Part shown: positions 41,242-49,887 of the stretch, one piece after another | Position numbering within the stretch: position 1 is the first letter of the stretch | Layout of the letters: every line of letters starts with the position of its first letter | Source: Streptomyces noursei ATCC 11455 | GTDB taxonomy: Bacteria > Actinomycetota > Actinomycetes > Streptomycetales > Streptomycetaceae | DNA: 64,000 bases | Direction of reading: 5' to 3' | NCBI RefSeq assembly: GCF_001704275.1 | Contig: NZ_CP011533.1 | Span: forward strand, 3,596,001 to 3,660,000 | Made by a program: the position numbers and the translations under genes | The notes under the pieces: model-generated | What the model was told of the DNA's origin: nothing | Database searches by the model: none | The model's input: the letters and a program-made list of their open reading frames with translations, nothing else

Positions 41242-41843
41242 AGCCAGCCCTTGTCGCGGGCGGTGCGGACGGCCTCGGCGCGGTTGCGGGCGCCGGTCTT
41301 CTGGATGGCGAGCGAGAGGTAGTTGCGGACCGTGCCCTGGGACAGGTGCAGGGCGGCGGCGATCTCGGCGTTGGTGGAGCCGTCGGCGGCGGCCCGGAGC
41401 ACCTCGCGCTCGCGGTCGGTCAGCGGGCTGGCGCCGTCGGCCAGCGCGGCCGCCGCCAGCACCGGGTCGATGACCCGCTCCCCGCGCAGCACCCGGCGCA
41501 CCGCCTCCGCGAGCCGGGCCGCCGGGGCGTCCTTGACCAGGAAGGCGTCCGCGCCCGCCTCCATGGCCCGGCGCAGATAGCCGGGGCGGCCGAAGGTGGT
41601 GAGGATGACAACCTTCACGCCGGGCAGCTCCGCGCGCAGCAGGGCGGCGGCGTCGAGTCCGCTCAGGCCCGGCATCTCGATGTCCAGCAGCGCGACATCG
41701 ACCTCGTGGGCCCGCGCCTGGCCGACGACCTCGTCGCCACGCGCCGCCTGGGCGACGACCTCCAGGTCGTCCTCCAGGGACAGCAGCGCTGCCAGCGCTT
41801 CCCGGACCATCGACTGGTCCTCCGCCAGCAGCAGTCTGATCAT
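41238..41843 (-). CDS. NarL/LuxR-type response regulator
   Basis: The 201-residue two-component regulator has an N-terminal receiver domain (1-115) with phosphorylated Asp54 in LLDIEMPG and the Lys in VLVKDAPAARL. The C-terminal LuxR helix-turn-helix is at about 140-195 (LTDREREVLRAAADGSTNAEIAAALHLSQGTVRNYLS). The ATG at 41843 is used. It is downstream of the histidine kinase and ABC genes on the same strand. Its stop codon lies in the MITE right end, so its original 3' end may have been altered. It may bind CATGACA-GA-TGTCATG upstream of the operon. Confidence 0.92.
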   Translation of the reverse strand: MIRLLLAEDQSMVREALAALLSLEDDLEVVAQAARGDEVVGQARAHEVDVALLDIEMPGLSGLDAAALLRAELPGVKVVILTTFGRPGYLRRAMEAGADAFLVKDAPAARLAEAVRRVLRGERVIDPVLAAAALADGASPLTDREREVLRAAADGSTNAEIAAALHLSQGTVRNYLSLAIQKTGARNRAEAVRTARDKGWL

Positions 41844-41975
41844 GCGGGTCAGCTTACGGCCTGGCACCGACACGGCGGCCCGCAGCCGGTGCGGGAAAAG
41901 CGGGTGGGAACGGCACGGAGGGTGCCCGGCCGCCCTGGGCCCGGCCGCACCCCGAGTCCGCCGGACACGCCCCCC

Positions 41976-43241
41976 CTAGGGCGCTCCGTTCGCCGCTCCG
42001 GGAGCCGTGTCCGGCACGGGTATCGGGTCGTCGGGGGACACGGTGGGACTGCTCTTGGGGACGTACGCGCGCAGGGTGAAGCCCCGCGACCCGCGGGGCT
42101 GGCCGGTCTCCAGATGGCCGTCGGCGAGTGCCAGCCGCTCGCGGAGGCCGGCGAGGCCGTTGCCGTCGTGCTGGGCGCGGGGCGGGCCGTCCCCGTCGTC
42201 GTTCACCGTGAGGCAGACGTAGTGGCGGTCGTCGGCCTCCCACTCCTCGGTGAGCAGCAGTGCGCAGCGGCCGGCGCCGCTGTGCCGGACGACGTTGGTG
42301 ACCGCCTCGCGCAGCGCCCAGGCCAGGGCGCCCTCGGTGTCGGCGGTCAGTCCGCGCGGCTCGTCCTCCAGGGCCGGATCGACGGTCAGCGCGATGTCGG
42401 CGGTGCGCAGCGCGGCGCGGGCGCCGGCCAGCTCCACGGCGAGGCGGGGGCGGCGGTAGCCGGTGACCGCCTCACGGACGTCGACCAGGGCCTGGCGGCT
42501 GACCTGCTCGATGTCGGCGACCTGCTTGGCGGCGTCCTCGGGGCGACCGGGCAGCATCCGCCCGGCCAGCTCGCTCTTGAGCGTTATCAGGGAGAGCGAG
42601 TGGCCCAGGAGGTCGTGCAGATCGCGGGCGAGCCGCAGCCGCTCCTCGTTGGCGGCGAGGCGGGCGACCTCCTCCCGGGCGGCGCGGAGCTCCTGGGTGG
42701 TGCGGATCAGGTTCTGCACGCCGACCATGACGAAGCCGCTGCCGAGAGCGGGCAGGGCGTACGCGAAGAGGTAGTAGCCGCGTATCTCCGGATAGCGGGC
42801 GCCGACGGCTATCACCACCGCGGTGACGAGCGGGATGACCCAGCGGGAGCGCTGCCAGGGCAGCACCACGGCGGAGGCCACGCTGGTGAAGATGAACAGC
42901 ACCAGCCAGGTGTAGCCCAGCGTCCAGGTCAGGGCGACGGACAGCACCAGCATCGCCGCCAGCGGGGTGTAGCGCTGGGAGACGGGCGGTCGGTGCCACA
43001 CGTGGCGGAAGACCAGGACGCAGTAGGCGAGGACGAAGAGCGCGAGGCCGGTGATGCCCCAGATCCGCTGGGCGGTGCTGAAGCCGTGGCCGGTCAGCTC
43101 CCCCACCGGGCCGGCGAGGTAGAGCAGCCAGAGGGCGATCCACATCGCCTTGCGCAGGGCCTGGCGACGGCTGCGCGGCCGCTGTCCGATCAGCACCGGG
43201 TTCCGGTCGTCGAACGCGCTCTTCGTCTCCACCGGTCTCAT
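41976..43241 (-). CDS. Sensor histidine kinase (HisKA_3, DesK-like)
   Basis: The 421-residue membrane histidine kinase has six predicted N-terminal transmembrane segments (about 30-180). Next is a HisKA_3 dimerisation domain with phosphorylated His209 in ARDLHDLLGHSLSLI, then a HATPase domain (EAVTNVVRHSGAG, NDDGDGPPR, GNGLAGLRERL). The stop is at 41976. Its ATG overlaps the upstream ABC permease stop (ATGA), so kinase and transporter are co-translated. The stimulus is unknown; the operon layout suggests it controls the exporter. Confidence 0.92.
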   Translation of the reverse strand: MRPVETKSAFDDRNPVLIGQRPRSRRQALRKAMWIALWLLYLAGPVGELTGHGFSTAQRIWGITGLALFVLAYCVLVFRHVWHRPPVSQRYTPLAAMLVLSVALTWTLGYTWLVLFIFTSVASAVVLPWQRSRWVIPLVTAVVIAVGARYPEIRGYYLFAYALPALGSGFVMVGVQNLIRTTQELRAAREEVARLAANEERLRLARDLHDLLGHSLSLITLKSELAGRMLPGRPEDAAKQVADIEQVSRQALVDVREAVTGYRRPRLAVELAGARAALRTADIALTVDPALEDEPRGLTADTEGALAWALREAVTNVVRHSGAGRCALLLTEEWEADDRHYVCLTVNDDGDGPPRAQHDGNGLAGLRERLALADGHLETGQPRGSRGFTLRAYVPKSSPTVSPDDPIPVPDTAPGAANGAP

Positions 43242-43975
43242 GCCTTCCGAGTGTCCTTGCGATACAGCCAGGCCGCACCGCCCACGAAGAGGAGGAGGTA
43301 GCCGAGCAGGATCGCCATGTCCTTGACGTGCGGCGCGCCGCCGGCCTCAACGGCGGTGCCCAGCGCGGCGTAGGCGTGCGTCGGGAGCCACTCGGAGATG
43401 TTCTGCACCCACTGCGGCAGCAGCGTCATCGGCATCCACAGGCCGCCGAGGAAGGCCAGCGCGAAGAAGCAGAGCATCGAGATCGGGCGAACCGCGTCGC
43501 CGCTGGCCAGATAGCCGATGGCGACGCCCAGGGCGGCGAAGACGAAGCTGCCGAGCCAGGTGCCGACGGCGATGGCGATCCACTGCCAGGCTTCGAGGCG
43601 GACGCCCTTGACCGTCGCGGCGGCGATCATGACCAGCAGGATCGAGGGCAGGCTGACCGTCGCCGCGGCGGCTATCTTCGCGGCGACGTAGCCGCGGCCG
43701 GGCAGTGCGGTCAGCCGCAGCTGGCGCACCCAGCCCTGCTCGCGCTCCTTGGCGATGCGCTCGCTGTTGCCCAGCAGGACGGCGGTCATGGCGCCGAACG
43801 CGGCCATCGAGACCATGTAGTACAGGCCCATGTCGAGCCCCGTGCCGGGGATCGGCTTGCTGTCCGCGCCGCCGGCGATGATCAGGTAGAGCGCCGGCGG
43901 GTAGATCACCGAGAAGAACATGAACTTCTTGTTCCGCAGCGCGCGGATGATCTCAAGCTTGATCAGAGTGGTCAT
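43238..43975 (-). CDS. ABC-2 type exporter permease
   Basis: The 245-residue membrane protein has six hydrophobic segments, the first at about 22-40 and the last near the C-terminus. It has the ABC-2 pattern (RALRNKKFMFFSVIYPPALYLII at the start, LPQWVQNISEWLPTHAYAAL near the end). It forms the transmembrane part of the exporter with the ATPase just upstream. Its start overlaps that gene in ATGA and its stop overlaps the kinase start in ATGA, giving a tightly coupled operon. The substrate may be an antibiotic, peptide or lipid, unknown. Confidence 0.9.
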   Translation of the reverse strand: MTTLIKLEIIRALRNKKFMFFSVIYPPALYLIIAGGADSKPIPGTGLDMGLYYMVSMAAFGAMTAVLLGNSERIAKEREQGWVRQLRLTALPGRGYVAAKIAAAATVSLPSILLVMIAAATVKGVRLEAWQWIAIAVGTWLGSFVFAALGVAIGYLASGDAVRPISMLCFFALAFLGGLWMPMTLLPQWVQNISEWLPTHAYAALGTAVEAGGAPHVKDMAILLGYLLLFVGGAAWLYRKDTRKA

Positions 43976-44931
43976 CGGGCCGCCTCCTCGGCGGTGGTGA
44001 TGGCGATGAACGCCTGCTCCAGGCCGAGGCCGGAGACTTCGAGGTTGCGCGGGTAGAGGCCGAGGCCGTAGAGGGCGTGCACGGTCGCGTCGGCGTCCTG
44101 GGACTGGATGCGGACGGTGCTCCCGGAGCCGCTGGAGGACACGGTCAGCGCGGTGAGGTGCGGCAGGGCCTCCAGCGCGGCGCGGTCGGCCGGCTCGGTC
44201 AGGTCGAAGTTGATCCGGCGGGCGCCGGCACGGGCCTTGATCTCGGCGGAGGTGCCGTCGGCCAGCACCCGGCCGCGGTGCAGCACGATCACCCGGTCGG
44301 CGATCTCGTCGGCCTCTTCGAGGTAGTGCGTGGCGAAGAGGACCGTGCGGCCCTCCTGGGCCTGGCGGCGCATGGCGCCCCAGAAGGTCTGCCGGGACGA
44401 GACGTCCATGCCGGTGGTGGGCTCGTCCAGCACGATCAGGTCGTTGGCGCCGGCGGTGGCGAGGGCGAACCGCACGCGCTGCTCCTGGCCGCCGGAGAGC
44501 TTGCCGACCAGGCGGTCGGCTATGTCCGTGATGCCGGCGTTGGCCAGGATCTGGTCGACCGGATAGCCCTGCGGATGCAGATCGCGGGCCAGCTGGACCA
44601 GCTCGCGTACCTTGACGCCCTCCATGAGGCCGCCGCTCTGGAGCATCGCGCCGACCTTGCCCTGCTGTATGGCGCGCTGCGGAGTGGTGCCGAACAGGGA
44701 CACCGATCCGGTGTCGGGAGTGCGGAGGCCGAGGAGCAGGTCGAGGGTGGAGGACTTGCCCGCGCCGTTGGGGCCGAGGAGTGCGACGGTCTCGCCGGGG
44801 TGCAGCTCCAGGTGCAGATCGGCCACCGCGCGCACCGCGCCGTAACTCTTGCTGACCCCCTGGAAGCTGACCACCGGGGCCCGTCCCGCGTCCTGCGCGG
44901 TGGTGGCTGTGGTGGTAGCTGTCGTCGTCAT
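43972..44931 (-). CDS. ABC transporter ATP-binding protein
   Basis: The 319-residue ATPase has Walker A GPNGAGKS near residues 53-60, the signature LSGGQ, Walker B LIVLDEPTTGMD and a His switch ATHYLEEAD. A C-terminal extension (about 220-319) is like DrrA/NodI exporters. It powers the ABC-2 permease encoded next. It is the first gene of a five-part unit with permease, kinase and response regulator. An inverted repeat CATGACA-GA-TGTCATG lies 59 bp upstream of the start and is the best operator candidate. Confidence 0.93.
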   Translation of the reverse strand: MTTTATTTATTAQDAGRAPVVSFQGVSKSYGAVRAVADLHLELHPGETVALLGPNGAGKSSTLDLLLGLRTPDTGSVSLFGTTPQRAIQQGKVGAMLQSGGLMEGVKVRELVQLARDLHPQGYPVDQILANAGITDIADRLVGKLSGGQEQRVRFALATAGANDLIVLDEPTTGMDVSSRQTFWGAMRRQAQEGRTVLFATHYLEEADEIADRVIVLHRGRVLADGTSAEIKARAGARRINFDLTEPADRAALEALPHLTALTVSSSGSGSTVRIQSQDADATVHALYGLGLYPRNLEVSGLGLEQAFIAITTAEEAAR

Positions 44932-44989
44932 GTCCTTTAGCTTCCTGGATCGCCGGACCGTGCGGCAGTGTCAACCGTCTGCGAATCGG

Positions 44990-45005
44990 CATGACAGATG
45001 TCATG
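44990..45005. promoter_or_regulatory. Candidate response-regulator operator
   Basis: CATGACA (44990-44996) and TGTCATG (44999-45005) form a perfect 7-bp inverted repeat with a 2-bp spacer, 59 bp upstream of the ABC-transporter ATG. It is probably the binding site of the NarL-type regulator encoded in the same operon. Confidence 0.55.
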
Positions 45006-45105
45006 GGTGAGGCCCCCTAGGGGGAATCCCGGAGGACTCGCCCCAGAGGGCCTCTGACCTGCTCTTTCCGTATTCTACGGCGGCCGGTGCGCGATACCGC
45101 GGGCG

Positions 45106-47379
45106 TCAGCTGCCGTTGGTCTCGATGGTCTGCACGCGCTCGGCGGGGGTCTTGCCGACCAGTGCCTTGCCCACCGCGCTGGCCACCTCCTCGACGCTGA
45201 CCGGGTGCTTGCTGCCGTCACCCTTGGTCACCATGACGCTGTCGAAGGTGTTGCCGTAGAGCTCCTTGAGCGCCGGCCGGTCGTAGAACGGCACCAGCTG
45301 GCCACTGATGATCTTGAAGGACAGGAACTTCGGGATGGACTTCTGCGGGCTGAAGGAGACCGTGTGCTGGGGGTCCGTCCGGACCGTGATCAGCCCGGAC
45401 ATCGCCGGCTCGGCGAACTGCTTGAGGGCCTTGTCCACCGCGGCCTTGTCGACCTTGGGCTGCTGGGTGGTGGCGGCGAGCACCACGGGGGTGTCGCTGC
45501 CGGTGCTGACACGCTCGAGGTAGGCGTCGGTGATCTTGCTCTCGGAGGCCGCGGCGTCGATCGCCTTGTGCGGTGCGCCGTAGTGCGGCACCGCCTTGCC
45601 GTTCTCGAACGTGATCCCGCCGTCCGCCGCCGCGTCCGCCGGCCCGGTCAGGCCCTGGAGCGCGACCGCCAGCTTCTCCTTGTCGGTGATCACCGCGGGC
45701 AGGGCGGTGCGCTTGACGCCGAAGAGCGAGCCGACGACGGAGACCGGGTTGTAGTCCCTGCCGGAGGCGTTGCGGACCGTCGCCTGCAGGTCGATGTCCA
45801 GGCCCGCCCGGGCCGGCAGCAGGGTCTCGGTCCGGCCGTCGACCGTGATCTTGAGCGGCGCGGTGCGGCGGTCCTTGAGTGCGGTCTCCAGCTTCTTGAC
45901 CGCGTCGTCCTTGGAACTGCCACCGATGTCCACGCCGAGCGCGGTGGTGTTGTTGGGGACGTCGGCGTGGTCGAGCAGCAGCCCGGCGCCGTAGGCGACG
46001 CCGGCCAGGAAGACGACGGCGACGCCGATGAGCACCAGCTTGTTGCGGCCCTTCTTGGCCGGCTTGATCGGCTCGGGGATCTTGGGCCGCGGCTTGGGGG
46101 CGGCGCTCTCCTCGTCGCCACCGGACACCCCGGCGAACGGGGTGGCGCCGGTCGGTCCGGTCTTCCCGGGCACCTTGGGGATCCCGCTGACGAGGGTGTC
46201 GCCGGACACCCGGCCACCGGGGCCGCCGCTCTTCGGGCCGCCCTTGGGGCCGGTCCCGTCGCCCTTGTCCTTCCGGCCGCCCGTGATGCCGCCGGTGACA
46301 CCGAGGCCGCCGGGCGGCGCCGACGGCTGCGGGGTGAGTTCGGCGGTGTCGTCGCTCATCCGGCCCGCGGCGCTCTTGCCGGCGCTGGGGTCGCTGAATC
46401 CGGGCGGGAGGTCGAGCGCCGAGTCGCCGCGCGCCGGGCCGGTCGTCGGGCCGGTGGGGGCGGCGGCGCCCGCCGGGGAGTCGAACGGGTTGCGGTCGCG
46501 GGCCGGCTGCGCCGGGGCGTCGAACGGCGAACCGCCGCGCGGGCCACCGTCGAACGGGGACGCCTCGCCCCGCGGACCACCGTCGAACGGGGAGGGCCCG
46601 GTCAGCGGATCGGCCCCGAGGGGGTCGCCACCCAGCGGGTCGCTGCCCAACGGGTCGCTCCCGAGGGAGGCACCGCCCAGGGGGTCGCTGCCCAGGGGGT
46701 TGCCGGCCAGCGGGTCGCTGCCCAGGGGGTCGCCACCGAGCGGGTCGCTCTCGTAGGGCGAACCGCCATGCCCGCGGGCGCCGTCGAAGGGCGTGCCGGG
46801 GCTCTGCGCGGCCGACCCGGAGCCCGCCGGGGCATCCGAGAAGTACGGGAGGTCCGGACGCTGCGCGGACTTGCCGCCGGTCGCCCCGGGCGCCGGGGTG
46901 GCAGCCGGCGTCGCCGGCTGCCCGCCGGCCTGACCCTGCGGCTTGCGCGGCGAGAACCAGTCGCTGGTCGTCTTCTCCTTCGGGGCGGCGGGTGCCTCGT
47001 CCGCCGTCGCCTCCGGCCGCGGCGTCTCCGCCGTGCGCTCGGCGGGCCGTTCGCCGCCGAAGGCCGGCCCGGACGTCCCCGGGGAACCGGACGGGCCGGC
47101 GGAACCGCCGGATGCAGCCGATGCGTTCATGCCGGACTCCTCACCGACGGGCTTGCGCACGACGACCGGCGGGATGGGGCGGGACCCCGGAATGTTGATC
47201 TTGATCCGCGTGGTCAGCGTGGTCTCGGTTTTGGGCTCCCCCGGCCGGTCCGCGGCTCCGGGCACCGGCGTCTCGCCGGCTTCTCCCCTGGGCGAGCCGT
47301 AGGGCGGTGTCCCCGACGGGTACACGGCTCCGCCACGGCCCCGGGGGCCGGAGGACGAACTGTCAGATTCACGACTCAA
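45106..47379 (-). CDS. Large repeat-rich membrane protein with PG-binding-like domain
   Basis: The 757-residue protein is built of a Pro/Gly/Ser-rich N-terminal cytoplasmic part (1-430) with DPLG pentapeptide repeats, then a transmembrane helix (KLVLIGVAVVFLAGVAYGAGLLL, about 440-460). The outer region resembles the Pfam PG_binding_4 domain (DDAVKKLETALKDRRTAPLKITVDGR; GRDYNPVSVVGSLFGV; GLTGPADAAA). No L,D-transpeptidase or VanW domain is obvious. The start is a TTG at 47379 with GGGAG. It is downstream of DUF6113 and mshB in the same direction. The protein might link the membrane to peptidoglycan. Confidence 0.75.
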   Translation of the reverse strand: MSRESDSSSSGPRGRGGAVYPSGTPPYGSPRGEAGETPVPGAADRPGEPKTETTLTTRIKINIPGSRPIPPVVVRKPVGEESGMNASAASGGSAGPSGSPGTSGPAFGGERPAERTAETPRPEATADEAPAAPKEKTTSDWFSPRKPQGQAGGQPATPAATPAPGATGGKSAQRPDLPYFSDAPAGSGSAAQSPGTPFDGARGHGGSPYESDPLGGDPLGSDPLAGNPLGSDPLGGASLGSDPLGSDPLGGDPLGADPLTGPSPFDGGPRGEASPFDGGPRGGSPFDAPAQPARDRNPFDSPAGAAAPTGPTTGPARGDSALDLPPGFSDPSAGKSAAGRMSDDTAELTPQPSAPPGGLGVTGGITGGRKDKGDGTGPKGGPKSGGPGGRVSGDTLVSGIPKVPGKTGPTGATPFAGVSGGDEESAAPKPRPKIPEPIKPAKKGRNKLVLIGVAVVFLAGVAYGAGLLLDHADVPNNTTALGVDIGGSSKDDAVKKLETALKDRRTAPLKITVDGRTETLLPARAGLDIDLQATVRNASGRDYNPVSVVGSLFGVKRTALPAVITDKEKLAVALQGLTGPADAAADGGITFENGKAVPHYGAPHKAIDAAASESKITDAYLERVSTGSDTPVVLAATTQQPKVDKAAVDKALKQFAEPAMSGLITVRTDPQHTVSFSPQKSIPKFLSFKIISGQLVPFYDRPALKELYGNTFDSVMVTKGDGSKHPVSVEEVASAVGKALVGKTPAERVQTIETNGS
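46603..46755 (-). repeat. DPLG pentapeptide coding repeat (15-bp unit)
   Basis: About ten tandem 15-bp units encode (S/G/A)DPL(G/A), followed by two SPFDGGPRG copies. It is a low-complexity spacer in the cytoplasmic part of the protein and may vary in copy number. Confidence 0.8.
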
Positions 47380-47433
47380 AGCAGGTTCTCCCGGTTGGCT
47401 CCGCCGCTCGTCAGAGATGATCCTCGGCCTCAG

Positions 47434-47480
47434 GCCGAGTGGGGGAGCCCCCAGCGTTAGCTGGGGAAGCGCCCCCAGGG
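47434..47480. repeat. Dispersed palindromic repeat, copy 5
   Basis: GTGGGGGAGCCCCCAGC...GCTGGGGAAGCGCCCCCAG is a multi-hairpin version of the window's palindromic repeat, upstream of the repeat-rich protein gene. Confidence 0.5.
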
Positions 47481-47621
47481 CGGCGCGGCGGCGCGCACCA
47501 CCATACTGGCCGCTGCCGGCCGACACTCGGGGTGCGCGGGAAGACCGCCGCACCGGGATCCGCCCCCGCACCGCGGCCGGTCACCCGGAACCGCGCAGCA
47601 TCCGTCCTGGTATGAACCACG

Positions 47622-48176
47622 TCATCCGCCAACTCGGCCCGGGGACACGCCGGTAGCGCGCACCTGGCTCCCGGTGGCGCAGATCACAGCGATCACGATG
47701 CCGCCCAACAGGAAGGCGTACGAACCGATACCCGGCCCGAACAGGAAATCGCCCTCCGGTCGGACGTCGCTGAGCAGCAGGAACACCGTCACCAGCCAGG
47801 CGGCGCCGGGCACCAGCACCCCGCCCACGGTCCCGGTGGCCCGGGAGCCCCCGTAGAAGAGGCCGGCCGTGCCGGCCAGGGCCAGCAGCAATCCGCCCGG
47901 GAACCAGGCCGCTTGGAGAAGCGTTCCGGCGAACGCGAGCAGGACGCCCGTGACCAGCAGCAGGACGTACACGCCCACGCGACCCGGCGTCAGCGGTGCG
48001 CCCGGCGCGGGCCGGCCCGCCGGCGCCGCGGGGGTACCGCCACCGCGCGCCGCGACCGAGCCGCCGCCGGACGCCCGCGTCCGCCGCCCGTTGTCCGCCT
48101 TCTTCGCCTTCTCCGTGTCGCCGCCGTTACGGGCACCGCCCTTGTCCGCGGCCCCGCCACCCTTGGACGTCGTCAT
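47622..48176 (-). CDS. DUF6113-like membrane protein
   Basis: The 184-residue protein has a basic, low-complexity N-terminus (1-65) and four hydrophobic segments in the remainder ([61 protein letters not shown]). It resembles the actinobacterial DUF6113 family. The start ATG at 48176 overlaps the mshB stop codon (ATGA), so it is translated together with mshB. Any role in mycothiol metabolism is not established. Confidence 0.8.
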   Translation of the reverse strand: MTTSKGGGAADKGGARNGGDTEKAKKADNGRRTRASGGGSVAARGGGTPAAPAGRPAPGAPLTPGRVGVYVLLLVTGVLLAFAGTLLQAAWFPGGLLLALAGTAGLFYGGSRATGTVGGVLVPGAAWLVTVFLLLSDVRPEGDFLFGPGIGSYAFLLGGIVIAVICATGSQVRATGVSPGRVGG

Positions 48177-49174
48177 TCCGCCGCCTCCTCAATTCGGGCA
48201 CTCTCCTCCATACCCACCAAATCCGCCGACTCCCCGATTCCCGCGAAGAGATCGTCCTCGCGTTCCCCGTCGGCCGCACCGGACGCCCCGTGGACCAGCC
48301 GGTAGTGCTCGGTGCCGAACAGCGGCTGGCCCAGGGCGTTGGAGAGCGCGAAGAACGCTCCGTCGACCGCGATCTGCGTCACGTGCGCGCGCATCGCCGC
48401 GGCCTTCGCATCCGCGTACGCGCCCGCACCGGCGAGCGATGCGGTGACCGCGTCGTCCGGGACCACACCGGGGACGTCGTCCACCACCGCCACCCCGGCG
48501 AAGCCGTGCCCGGCCGCGCGCACCGCGGCGAGGCCCGCCTCGACCTCCGACCGGGGAGAGCAGTTCCAGTAAATCTTTTCGATCGCATACGCGCCGCCGA
48601 GATCCGGGCGGAAGTCCGCCTCCGCGGCCAGCTCCGCGGCCCGCATCGCCACGCGGTGGGCCTGGATGTGGTCGGGGTGGCCGTATCCGCCATTCGGGTC
48701 ATAGGTGACCAGGACCTGGGGGCGGACCTCGCGGATGACGGCCACCAGGTGGGCCGCCGCCTCGTCCACGGGGGCCTGCCAGAAGCAGCCCGGCCGGTCG
48801 TTCTGGGGCGCGCCCATCATCCCGGAGTCCCGGTAGCGGCCCGGGCCGCCGAGGAAGCGGTGGTCGGCGACCCCGAGGGCGGCCATCGCGTCGGCCAGTT
48901 CACCGACGCGGTAGGGACCCAGGGTGTCGTCGCGGTCCGGCGCCAGGTGGGCGAGCTCGGGCGGGATGACCTCGCCCTCCTCGCCGCGGGTGCAGGTCAC
49001 CAGGGTGACCAGCGCGCCCTCGGCGGCATATCTGGCCATGGTGACGCCGTTGTTGATCGACTCGTCGTCCGGGTGCGCGTGCACCAAGAGGAGGCGGCGA
49101 GAGGGAACGGGCGCTGCGCCACGCGGCGCAGCGGCTCCGCTCGGGGTGGCGGCGGGCGACGGGTGGGAGGTCAT
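48173..49174 (-). CDS. mshB: Mycothiol biosynthesis deacetylase MshB
   Basis: The 333-residue zinc enzyme deacetylates N-acetyl-glucosaminyl-inositol (GlcNAc-Ins) to GlcN-Ins, the second committed step of mycothiol synthesis. The metal/catalytic motif is [19 protein letters not shown] (AHPDDE), and the second metal His is in [13 protein letters not shown]. The N-terminal 20 residues are Ala/Pro-rich and specific to this strain. A -10-like TAGGCT lies six bases upstream of the ATG, so it may be leaderless. It is followed by DUF6113 in an ATGA overlap. In S. coelicolor mshB is SCO5126. Confidence 0.93.
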   Translation of the reverse strand: MTSHPSPAATPSGAAAPRGAAPVPSRRLLLVHAHPDDESINNGVTMARYAAEGALVTLVTCTRGEEGEVIPPELAHLAPDRDDTLGPYRVGELADAMAALGVADHRFLGGPGRYRDSGMMGAPQNDRPGCFWQAPVDEAAAHLVAVIREVRPQVLVTYDPNGGYGHPDHIQAHRVAMRAAELAAEADFRPDLGGAYAIEKIYWNCSPRSEVEAGLAAVRAAGHGFAGVAVVDDVPGVVPDDAVTASLAGAGAYADAKAAAMRAHVTQIAVDGAFFALSNALGQPLFGTEHYRLVHGASGAADGEREDDLFAGIGESADLVGMEESARIEEAAE

Positions 49175-49180
49175 GCGGAC

Positions 49181-49186
49181 AGCCTA
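49181..49186 (-). promoter_or_regulatory. -10 element TAGGCT, leaderless-type (mshB)
   Basis: On the minus strand TAGGCT is six bases before the mshB ATG, with no ribosome-binding site. Confidence 0.5.
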
Positions 49187-49459
49187 CGAGCCGCCCGCCG
49201 CGCCCTCCGCAGCCGATCGGGACGGCCGCCCGTGCGCCCCGCGGGAGCGCGGGGCCGAGGGTCGGCCCGGTGGGCCGGTGTGGAACACTCCGCGGCGCGC
49301 GGAGCCGGGCGTCGCCGGGCGGAGCGCCGGCCGCGGACCGGACGTCCGCGGGCGATGCGACGACGCGGGGCGCGAACCTCTCCCCGCGTCAGCCGGGAAC
49401 GTGCGACAGCGGGCCCGCGCGGATCCTCCGGACAGGCCCCCGGGACCTTCGGACCGCGG

Positions 49460-49654
49460 TCAGAACTTGATACCGCCGAGCATCCCCGCGACGTTGGTCG
49501 TCAGGGTCTTGATCGTCGGGGCGATGGACGAGCTGGCCAGATAGAAGCCCAGCAGCATGCAGACAAATGCATGCACCGTCTTCAGCCCGGACTTCTTGAT
49601 CAACAAGAAGACGATGATCGCCAGCAGCACCACCGCCGAAATCGAGAGTGCCAC
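49460..49654 (-). CDS. Small membrane protein, unknown function
   Basis: The 64-residue protein has two hydrophobic helices (LSISAVVLLAIIVFLLI and VHAFVCMLLGFYLAS) with a short KKSGLKT loop and a C-terminal GGIKF. GTG at 49654 has a very strong GGAGGTGA ribosome-binding site 7 bases upstream. It stands alone between mshB and the S9 peptidase. I recall related small proteins near actinomycete plasmid-transfer genes, but nothing in this window supports a transfer function. Confidence 0.75.
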   Translation of the reverse strand: MALSISAVVLLAIIVFLLIKKSGLKTVHAFVCMLLGFYLASSSIAPTIKTLTTNVAGMLGGIKF

Positions 49655-49874
49655 GGCGGCTCACCTCCAAGTACTCATGGTCCGGACAGAGTTGACGGTA
49701 CGGGAGCCGACGGGTCGGCGCCATGTACCCGGGTATGCCAAGGGCTCTTTACCCCGCACCCGCCACGCGCAAGGGATCATAACTTTCCGTCCGTGCGCAT
49801 AAGTCGGTGCACCGGAGCACGACGGGGGCGCACGCCGTTTTCCACAGTCCCGCACCGGCGGGCCCCTCCCGCCG

Positions 49875-49880
49875 TAGGCT
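49875..49880 (+). promoter_or_regulatory. -10 element TAGGCT, leaderless-type (S9 peptidase)
   Basis: TAGGCT lies seven bases before the ATG at 49888. Confidence 0.5.
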
Positions 49881-49887
49881 CGGCGGC

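Noticed and set aside
41976..41990. Similarity of the kinase 3' end (CTAGGGCGCT) to the MITE end
   Set aside because: Only about 10 bp match; no second copy of the inverted repeat is present, so chance is the simplest explanation.
46603..46755. CRISPR-like direct repeats
   Set aside because: The units are 15 bp, contiguous without spacers and in frame within a protein gene.
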